In this document: piece by piece, positions 18,549 to 28,046 of the stretch
How positions within the stretch are numbered: position 1 is the first letter of the stretch
How the letters are laid out: each line of letters opens with the position of its first letter
Assembly (NCBI GenBank): GCA_965366365.1
Contig: CBDUEV010000007.1
Location: 8,761-72,760, forward strand
DNA length: 64,000 nucleotides
Reading direction: 5' to 3'
Source: CBDUEV01 sp965366365
GTDB taxonomy: Bacteria > Actinomycetota > Acidimicrobiia > Spongiisociales > JAENVV01
Position numbers and translations under genes: made by a program
The notes under the pieces: model-generated
Told to the model about the DNA's origin: nothing
Databases searched by the model: none
Seen by the model: the letters and a program-made list of their open reading frames with translations, nothing else

Positions 18549-18560
18549 CGGTACCTCCTC

Positions 18561-19226
18561 TCAGGTCTCCCAGGATTCTGACGGGTATTGGTGCTCTTGT
18601 TTGGCTGCGAGCCGCGCAGCGTAGGCCGCCGCCTCCGACCTCCGACTCATCTCCAGCTTCGAGAGGAGATTCGACACGTAGTTCTTCACCGTCTTCTCGG
18701 CCAGGAACATCTCCTCGGCGATCTGGCGGTTGGTGAGCCCATCGGCGATGTGGAACAGGATCTTCGACTCCTGGGGAGTCAGGCGAGCCAGGAGCGGATC
18801 GTCTGGCTCCTCGCCGCGCAGCTTGCGGAACAGTTTGTCCGTCATCTCGTTGTCCAGCAGGGACTCCCCCCGACCCACCTTGCGGATGTTCTCGACCAGG
18901 CTCACCCCATCGATCCGCTTGAGCAGATAGCCGGAGGCGCCGGCCATGATGGCCGCCATGAGTGCCTCCTCATCGGCGTAGGAGGTGAGCATGAGCACCT
19001 TGACGGTAGGCCAGCGAGATCGAATCTCGCGGCACGCCTCCACCCCGGTTCCGTCGGGAAGCCGCACATCGAGGATGACCATGTCCGGGGTGTCGAAGCC
19101 AACCCGTTTCACAGCGTCAGCGACGGTCCCCGCCTCGCCCACCACCTCCATGTCATCCTGCAAATCGATCAGGGCTTTGATGCCCTGTCTGACGATTTCG
19201 TGATCGTCCACCAATACCAAACGCAT
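18561..19226 (-). CDS. NarL/LuxR-family response regulator, DevR/DosR-like
   Basis: 221 residues. Receiver domain with DD at 7-8, phospho-acceptor D53 (MVILDVRLP) and K in LLKRIDG. The C-terminal LuxR-type helix-turn-helix is LTPQESKILFHIADGLTNRQIAEEMFLAEKTVKNYVSNLLSKL, about residues 149-190. ATG at 19226 follows GAGG at good spacing; longer in-frame starts were rejected. It leads the operon with the USP and CBS-BON genes and is divergent from a GAF kinase. A DosR-type box between them suggests autoregulation. Confidence 0.93.
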   Translation of the reverse strand: MRLVLVDDHEIVRQGIKALIDLQDDMEVVGEAGTVADAVKRVGFDTPDMVILDVRLPDGTGVEACREIRSRWPTVKVLMLTSYADEEALMAAIMAGASGYLLKRIDGVSLVENIRKVGRGESLLDNEMTDKLFRKLRGEEPDDPLLARLTPQESKILFHIADGLTNRQIAEEMFLAEKTVKNYVSNLLSKLEMSRRSEAAAYAARLAAKQEHQYPSESWET

Positions 19227-19336
19227 GTGCGTCCTCATTTCAGGTCTGCCTGTTATGACGGACCCTTCGTAGCCCTCTGCGCCCCAGGCTACCTTGACCA
19301 TGGTCGGAGTACCTGGGCACTTGCGCCGCATCGTCA

Positions 19337-19350
19337 GGGGATTTAGTCCC
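19337..19350. promoter_or_regulatory. DosR-type box between regulator and kinase genes
   Basis: GGGGATTTAGTCCC matches the mycobacterial DosR core GGGACTWWAGTCCC at 12 of 14 positions. It sits at -44 to -31 from the kinase ATG (19380), where TAGCCT at 19367-19372 lies seven bases before the start codon. The box thus replaces a -35, as expected for an activator. The DevR-like regulator encoded next door is the obvious candidate to bind it. Confidence 0.55.
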
Positions 19351-19379
19351 ATCACCCTAGGGCGGTTAGCCTTCCCACC

Positions 19380-20492
19380 ATGACGTTGCCGCCCCTCTCG
19401 GATTTCCCGGCGCTCATCGGTGCCGCTGCTTCCGTGGTTGGCGAGTCGGACCTCACCGACGTCTTAGCCAAGACGGTGGAAACCGCGATGCAGCTCACCG
19501 GGGCACGGTACGGCGCTCTCGGGGTGGTCGGGGAACACGGAACTCTCATCGAGTTCCTCCATCGGGGAATGGACGAGGAAACCGCCGCCAGGGTGGGTCC
19601 GCTCCCCACTGGAAAAGGTGTTCTCGGGACGCTCATGAAAGGCGAGGGACCGGTGCGACTCGATCGGATCTCGAGTCACCCGGAGTCGAGCGGTTTTCCG
19701 GCCCACCACCCGGCGATGGAATCCTTCCTCGGGGTCCCGATCCAGATTGGGAGCCGGGTCTTCGGCAACCTCTACCTCACCGACAAGCCGGGGGGGTTCA
19801 CGGAGGAGGACGAGCACATCGTCACGTCCCTCTCGATCGTGGCCGGGTCTGCGGTGTCCACCGCCCGCCTCCACGCCCGGCTCCGCCGAGTGGCGGTGGT
19901 GGAGGACAGAGAGCGAATCGCCCGCGATCTCCATGACGCCATCATCCAGGACCTGTTCGCGGTTGGCCTGTCTCTCCAGGGCTTGTCACTCCGCGTTGCC
20001 GAACCAGGGGTGCAAGGCGCCATCGACGACGCAGTCCATCGCCTCGATGAGGCGATTGCGTCACTACGGCGGTTCATCTTCGGGCTCCGTCCTCCGGTGT
20101 GGACGGACCGAAACCTCGTCACCGAGGTGGCCGACCTTCTCGGTCAGATCTCCGCCCCGTACTCGGCCAAGGTCGAGCTGATCGCCGGAAAGCTCGACAC
20201 CATCTCCGGCGCCATCGTGGAGCATTGCCTCCACATGATCCGCGAAGCAACCAGCAACGCACTGCGCCACTCAGGCGCCTCGACCATCCAGGTGACCCTC
20301 GACAGAATCGACGACGAGATCATCGCCACGATCTCGGATGATGGCGTGGGCTTCGACGTCGAGACCGCCCCACGCGGGCTCGGCCTCGACAACCTCGAGA
20401 TGCGGGCAGCCGACCTCGCCGGCTCAGTGAAGATCAGGACCAGACCGGGGGCAGGTACCGCAGTATCGATCAGGATTCCAACCGACGATTGA
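19380..20492 (+). CDS. GAF-domain sensor histidine kinase, DevS-like
   Basis: 370 residues. One GAF domain at about 24-165, then a HisKA_3 dimerisation segment with H185 in RERIARDLHDAIIQ, and a HATPase domain (EATSNALRHSGA, DDGVGFD, GLGLDNLEMRA). It has the same architecture as mycobacterial DevS/DosT but with one GAF domain instead of two, so the sensed ligand (heme, flavin or none) cannot be stated. No transmembrane segment is visible. Divergent partner of the DevR-like regulator; apparently leaderless. Confidence 0.93.
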   Translation: MTLPPLSDFPALIGAAASVVGESDLTDVLAKTVETAMQLTGARYGALGVVGEHGTLIEFLHRGMDEETAARVGPLPTGKGVLGTLMKGEGPVRLDRISSHPESSGFPAHHPAMESFLGVPIQIGSRVFGNLYLTDKPGGFTEEDEHIVTSLSIVAGSAVSTARLHARLRRVAVVEDRERIARDLHDAIIQDLFAVGLSLQGLSLRVAEPGVQGAIDDAVHRLDEAIASLRRFIFGLRPPVWTDRNLVTEVADLLGQISAPYSAKVELIAGKLDTISGAIVEHCLHMIREATSNALRHSGASTIQVTLDRIDDEIIATISDDGVGFDVETAPRGLGLDNLEMRAADLAGSVKIRTRPGAGTAVSIRIPTDD

Positions 20493-20511
20493 GCGCCCGT
20501 CTCGCCGACGG

Positions 20512-20982
20512 TCAGCCCGCGTCGGCCAGCGCATGCTCCAAGGCCGCCGACACCCGGTCGACGAAGCCCTTGACCGAGGCCTCGGCGATCCGATGAAACA
20601 CGGCCCTGTCGAGGGCCTTTCCGACGGCTCCCAACGGTGGGTCGTAGTTGCCGCGCAGACTCACCTGGCAGGAATGGGGCCCGATCGGAGCCAGCACGAG
20701 GTCGGCGTCGAGGCGGGGAAACAAACCAGGGGTACCGGTGGCCGTCCACGTGACCGGAATGGTGATGTGTCGGGTGCCGCGAATCGGGTCACCACTCGAG
20801 AGATGCACCGCCTTGGCCAGGAGATGCCCGTCGGTGACGGCCAGCCTGCCCCGCAGCGTCTCTCCTTCGCGATAGGCGGCGCCTGCCCACTCCTCCAACG
20901 GCAACGTCACGAAGAGGTCTCCGATGTCCCGAAATCCGCGATCGACATTGGCGAAGTAGTAGATGAACATCTCGGTCTCCAC
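20512..20982 (-). CDS. SRPBCC-fold protein
   Basis: 156 residues with the pattern of a START/polyketide-cyclase ligand-binding domain: N-terminal membrane-disruption style strand METEMFIYYFANVDRGF, central FPRLDADLVLAPIG...QVSLRGNYDPP and a long C-terminal helix (AEASVKGFVDRVSAALEHAL). The ligand is unknown. It is convergent with the GAF kinase gene and divergent from the DUF302 gene, with two TAGGGCC motifs (21055 and 21078) in the shared upstream region. Confidence 0.7.
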   Translation of the reverse strand: METEMFIYYFANVDRGFRDIGDLFVTLPLEEWAGAAYREGETLRGRLAVTDGHLLAKAVHLSSGDPIRGTRHITIPVTWTATGTPGLFPRLDADLVLAPIGPHSCQVSLRGNYDPPLGAVGKALDRAVFHRIAEASVKGFVDRVSAALEHALADAG

Positions 20983-21125
20983 TTGTCATCTTCCGGCCGC
21001 CAGGCGCGAAGCGGCCGATCTGCATTCACCTTATGGCCCACCCCTCTCGACTCCTAGGGCCTGTGGTCACCAGCTACTAGGGCCGCCGGGCCTTGAAACG
21101 GAGCAATCCGGGCTGCCACTCGATA

Positions 21126-21159
21126 ATACTGGGTGGGGTATGATGGTTGGGCCCCACCC
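21126..21159 (+). promoter_or_regulatory. Inverted repeats in the DUF302 leader
   Basis: An 8-base perfect inverted repeat, gggtgggg (21131-21138) and ccccaccc (21152-21159), ends four bases before the Shine-Dalgarno. The overlapping string ATACTGGGTGGGGTAT (21126-21141) has ATAC/GTAT ends around a G tract, a shape seen in CsoR/CstR-type operators. Whether this is an operator or an RNA hairpin is undecided. Confidence 0.35.
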
Positions 21160-21177
21160 TTCGAGAGGAACCGCAAG

Positions 21178-21579
21178 ATGAACCAGGAACGATACGGACT
21201 CACGGTGCACACCGATATGCCCACCGACGAAGCGGAGGCGGCTATTCGCGCCGCGCTCGATGAGCAAGGATTCGGGATTCTCACCGAGATCGACCTGGCC
21301 GCCACCCTTCACAAGAAGCTCGGCGTGGAACGGCCTGCCTACAAGATCCTCGGCGCCTGCAATCCCACTCTCGCCAACCGAGCCGTGGACGCCGAGCAAG
21401 CTATCGGGCTTCTCCTTCCCTGCAACATCGCCGTCTACGAGACGGCCGACGGGGGCACCGTGGTAGCTGCCATGGAACCGGAGCTGATGGCGACGATGAC
21501 CGACAATCCGGAGCTGGCCGACGTCGCCGCAGAGGCAAAACGCAGAATCTCGCTGGCTCTGACCAGTCTGGAGCAGTAA
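21178..21579 (+). CDS. DUF302 family protein
   Basis: 133 residues matching DUF302: RYGLTVHTDMPTDEAEAAIRAALDEQGFGILTEID, KLGVERPAYKILGACNP and LLLPCNIAVYET. The family is often linked to sulfur or redox genes, but its activity is not established to me. ATG at 21178 has GAGAGGA upstream; the earlier in-frame ATG at 21133 lies inside the inverted repeat and was not chosen. A TusA-like gene lies 1.1 kb downstream. Confidence 0.87.
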   Translation: MNQERYGLTVHTDMPTDEAEAAIRAALDEQGFGILTEIDLAATLHKKLGVERPAYKILGACNPTLANRAVDAEQAIGLLLPCNIAVYETADGGTVVAAMEPELMATMTDNPELADVAAEAKRRISLALTSLEQ

Positions 21580-21603
21580 ACGGGGGAAGAACGGCCGAGC
21601 GCG

Positions 21604-21621
21604 TAGGGTCCTACGTCCCTA
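21604..21621 (+). promoter_or_regulatory. DosR-type box upstream of whiB
   Basis: TAGGGTCCTACGTCCCTA has perfectly symmetric ends (TAGGG/CCCTA) and matches the DosR core at 11 of 14 positions. Its centre is 42.5 bases upstream of the whiB ATG at 21655, the position of DosR sites relative to transcription starts, if the whiB mRNA is leaderless. A weak -10 GAATCT is at 21643-21648. Confidence 0.5.
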
Positions 21622-21654
21622 GGCGAGCGCACCGACTTTGGCGAATCTTCGGGC

Positions 21655-21903
21655 ATGCAGATGTTCGATACGGAGTTCGAGTGGCAGAAGCAGGCGGCGT
21701 GCCGAGGGATGTCCCCCGGCGTGTTCTTCCCGCCCCAGGGCGACAGGCGAGCGCTCAAGCTCGCTCGATCCGTGTGCGAGGGGTGTCAGGTCGCTGATTA
21801 CTGCCTGATGGCGGGATGGGAACAGAACGATGGCATCTTCGGAGGCAAGACGGCCACCGAGCGACGACGACTGCGCAGGCAGGAATCGATAGGTGCCGGG
21901 TAG
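21655..21903 (+). CDS. WhiB-family iron-sulfur transcription factor
   Basis: 82-residue WhiB-like protein. The four cluster ligands are C16, C41, C44 and C50 (CEGC...C spacing), followed by the G-rich turn GIFGG at 60-64 and a basic tail ERRRLRRQE. WhiB proteins bind a 4Fe-4S cluster and usually act with the sigma factor to control redox or developmental genes; they are an Actinomycetota hallmark. The start may also be ATG at 21661. The next gene overlaps its 3' end by 11 bases. Confidence 0.93.
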   Translation: MQMFDTEFEWQKQAACRGMSPGVFFPPQGDRRALKLARSVCEGCQVADYCLMAGWEQNDGIFGGKTATERRRLRRQESIGAG

Positions 21904-22582
21904 CCGGCGCCGGTTCGGAGGACTGAGCTCCTTCGATCACGTCCTGGCGGTGGTGGCCCATCCCCACGACGAGTCACATGCGCTCGGCGGCCTGATCGCC
22001 AGACTGACCAAATTCGATGCCTCGGTGGACGTCCTCACGATGAGTGGTGGCACACCGAAACCAGACCATGCCGCACTCGCCGAGTACCGAAAGGCCGCCA
22101 CACTGTTGGGCGCCCGATCGGCTCTGGTGGGACCGCGTCCCGACGATCCGCTCGAAGAACAGCCCGTCGAACAACTGGCCGGCGTCATCACCGACACCAT
22201 CGTGGATCTGGGTGTCGACGCGCTCCTCACCTTCGACACCAACGGCGTCACCGGCAGTGCAGACCATCGGAAGACCACCGAAGCTGTGCTCCATGCCGCC
22301 CGCCAAAACGATCTGCCTGTGGTCGGGTGGACGATCTCGGCTCGGGTGGCCCGTTCACTCAACCAGGAGTTCCAGACCGAGTTCAGAGGCAGAAGCGAGT
22401 TTGAGATCGACTTCGTGGTTCCGACCAGTCGCAAGAAGCAGTTGAGGGCGATCGCGGCTCACCGAAGCGAGGCTGCCGCGGCGCCGCTCGTCTACCGCCG
22501 ACTCGAGTTGAGCGGGCCCATCGAATGGACCCGCTGGCTCCGGCGCCCCGATGGCAAACCCGTCGTCGAAGGATGGTCGTGA
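21893..22582 (+). CDS. PIG-L (LmbE-like) deacetylase, altered active site
   Basis: 229 residues of the PIG-L family, which contains MshB and Mca of mycothiol metabolism. The family motif AHPDDE reads AHPHDE at residues 22-27, so the usual general-base Asp is His25. The downstream metal-binding element is present as SADHRKTTEAVLHAA. GTG at 21893 overlaps whiB, so the two are cotranscribed. The substrate is not known; a mycothiol-related role is plausible in Actinomycetota but unproven. Confidence 0.8.
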   Translation: MPGSRRRFGGLSSFDHVLAVVAHPHDESHALGGLIARLTKFDASVDVLTMSGGTPKPDHAALAEYRKAATLLGARSALVGPRPDDPLEEQPVEQLAGVITDTIVDLGVDALLTFDTNGVTGSADHRKTTEAVLHAARQNDLPVVGWTISARVARSLNQEFQTEFRGRSEFEIDFVVPTSRKKQLRAIAAHRSEAAAAPLVYRRLELSGPIEWTRWLRRPDGKPVVEGWS

Positions 22583-22707
22583 GGGCTCTCCCTCCCCCAT
22601 CGCCACAATGCCAGGCCGATCGGCCCAGCTCGATGGGAATGAAGCCCCTGGGGGTCACGGCATCCAACCCGTAGCGTGGACAGGTCGAGAAAGGAAGAGG
22701 CCGAGAC

Positions 22708-22944
22708 ATGCCGATGACCGTTGACCATCAGATCGATGCAACAGATTCTGTATGCCCGGGACCTCTCATGGACCTCATTCGGGCGATTCGAGAGGCGAGA
22801 GTCGGGGAAAGCGTCGCCGTGCTGTCGGCGGACCCGGCCTCCGCAATGGATATTCCAGCCTGGGTGGCGACCGCCGGGCACGAATTCCTTGCCCAGGAGC
22901 GGTTCGGCGATCAGGTCCGGTATGTGGTGAAGAAAGTGAGATGA
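22708..22944 (+). CDS. TusA-like sulfur-carrier protein
   Basis: 78 residues of the TusA/SirA family. The N-terminal DATDSVCPGPLMDLI contains the persulfide-carrying Cys16 in the CPxP motif, and the rest fits the two-layer alpha/beta fold. It could carry sulfur for tRNA thiolation or sulfur metabolism. It lies 125 bases after the PIG-L gene and is followed by a double hairpin, so it may be monocistronic. Confidence 0.85.
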   Translation: MPMTVDHQIDATDSVCPGPLMDLIRAIREARVGESVAVLSADPASAMDIPAWVATAGHEFLAQERFGDQVRYVVKKVR

Positions 22945-22988
22945 ACGATTTGGCAGTGGCTGCCTTCGTGGCAGCCGGCCACTTGGCA

Positions 22989-23058
22989 TGCCGATCTCAG
23001 CTAGCCCTCAGATCGGCAGCCACAGAAGACCGCCCGGGCCCACCACCGGGCGGTCTTC
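22989..23058. terminator. Two hairpins between convergent genes
   Basis: First hairpin: tgccgatct (22989-22997) pairs perfectly with agatcggca (23010-23018). Second: gaagaccgcccgg (23025-23037) pairs with ccgggcggtcttc (23046-23058), 13 perfect pairs. They lie between the TusA-like gene and the 3' end of the PyrD-like gene and fit a bidirectional terminator without a T run. Confidence 0.7.
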
Positions 23059-23111
23059 GCGTTCGCTGCTTGCCGTGACGGGTGCGACACGGTGCCCACC
23101 CGCCGCTGCGG

Positions 23112-24109
23112 TCATGGCACGTACGTCGTCAGGGCCCTCATGTAGTTCTGGCGTTCAAACGCTGACGGGTTCGGCGCGTTGATCTGGCTCATGGACCCGC
23201 GCAGCTGCTGCACGGATTCGTATTCGTTCTCCTCCAGCCACTCCGCGAGGTCCGTGACGAGGTCACGCAAATACAGAGGCCCATGCTTCAGGAGTGCGGC
23301 GGTCGTCATTGTCACGTCCGCCCCGGCCATGAGCAGCTTGACGGCATCACGAGCCGTGTGGACGCCGGAAGTGGCGGCGAACTGCGTGTCGACGCGCCCA
23401 TACAGCATGGCGATCCATCGCAGAGGAAGTCGAGCGTCCTCGGAGGTAGACAACTCCAGATTGGCTTCGACCTCCAGTTCGTCGGGATCGATGTCCGGTT
23501 GGTAGAAGCGGTTGAACAGTACGAGAGCGTCCGCCCCCGCCGCCGCCAATCGGGTGGCCATGTTGCCGAACGAACTGAAATAGGGACCGACCTTGACCGA
23601 CAGAGGAATGGAGATCGCCTGCTTGACGCCGGCCACCAGCTCGAGGTACTGCTCTTCGACCGTGTCAGCGGTCACGTGCGGGTTCCCCGCCACGAGATAG
23701 ATGTTCAACTCCAGCGCATCCGCCCCAGCTTCCTCCATCGTTGTCGCGTAGCGGGTCCAACCTCCCAAGGTGGTCCCGTTCAAGCTGGCGATCACGGGAA
23801 TCTCGAGCGCTCGCTTGGCCACACTGATCAGGCCCACGTAGTCGCCCGGCCCGGTGTTGTAGTCGTTCAGCTCCGGGAAATACCCGTGGGCAGACTCGGC
23901 GAAGCCCCCAGCCGTCATCTCGAACAGGTCGGCGAGCTGCGTCGATTCGTGCTCGATCTGTTCCTCGAACAGCGAGGGAAGGACGACGGCCGGGGCTCCG
24001 GCGTCTTCGAGAACCTTCAGCGAGTCGAGCGAACCCGTGATTGGGGATGCCGACGGGACGATCGGATGGGCCAATTCGAGGCCCAGGTAGGTGGTACTCA
24101 GGTCGACGC

Positions 24110-24113
<4 letters not shown>
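23112..24113 (-). CDS. Dihydroorotate dehydrogenase-like flavoprotein
   Basis: 333 residues with a class I dihydroorotate dehydrogenase-like TIM barrel: YLGLELAHPIVPSASPIT at the N-terminus, VIASLNGTTLGGW, ALELNIYL, PLSVKVGPYFSS, ADALVLFNRFYQ and the phosphate-binding region GVHTARDAVKLLMAGADVTMTTAALL. Its start overlaps the stop of the PFOR gene by four bases (ATGA). That tight coupling argues for a redox role with PFOR or ferredoxin rather than pyrimidine synthesis. The true substrate is unknown. Confidence 0.85.
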
Positions 24114-27727
<3,614 letters not shown>

Positions 27728-28046
27728 TACTCCATCATCGACGAAACGTCATCGTCCCTCATCGTCGCACATGCAATCAAGGGCCGCTGGTCCTACCCGG
27801 CGGGGGCGGAGGTCACCAACTTGGGTCGTTCGACCCTTGCGCCGCCCGCCGAGCGGACGTACAACAGACCTAGTTGTAGGAGTCGGAGCTAACGGTCGGC
27901 CCCAGGGGGGCGAGACGCAGGGTTTGGCGGCCTCAGGTCAGCGGAATACGCCAACCCGCCTCGAGGGAAGCGTTCGCTCCGGCTCCTTTCCGTCGCCCTG
28001 TTCGTTCACCCAGTCCTCGTGCTATCGCCGCAGACTTGGCGGCGGC
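27728..28046. other. 319-base intergenic region upstream of PFOR
   Basis: No gene is seen. Two inverted repeats stand out: GGGTCGTTCGACCC (27823-27836), a perfect 14-base palindrome flanked by TT on both sides, and TACAAC-N7-GTTGTA (27860-27878). They are about 100 and 135 bases upstream of the PFOR start and could be operators controlling it. No consensus promoter was found. Confidence 0.4.

Noticed and set aside
21126..21141. CsoR/CstR-like operator upstream of DUF302
   Set aside because: The ATAC/GTAT ends are suggestive, but no such regulator is in the window and the G tract is common in high-GC DNA; left as an unassigned inverted repeat.
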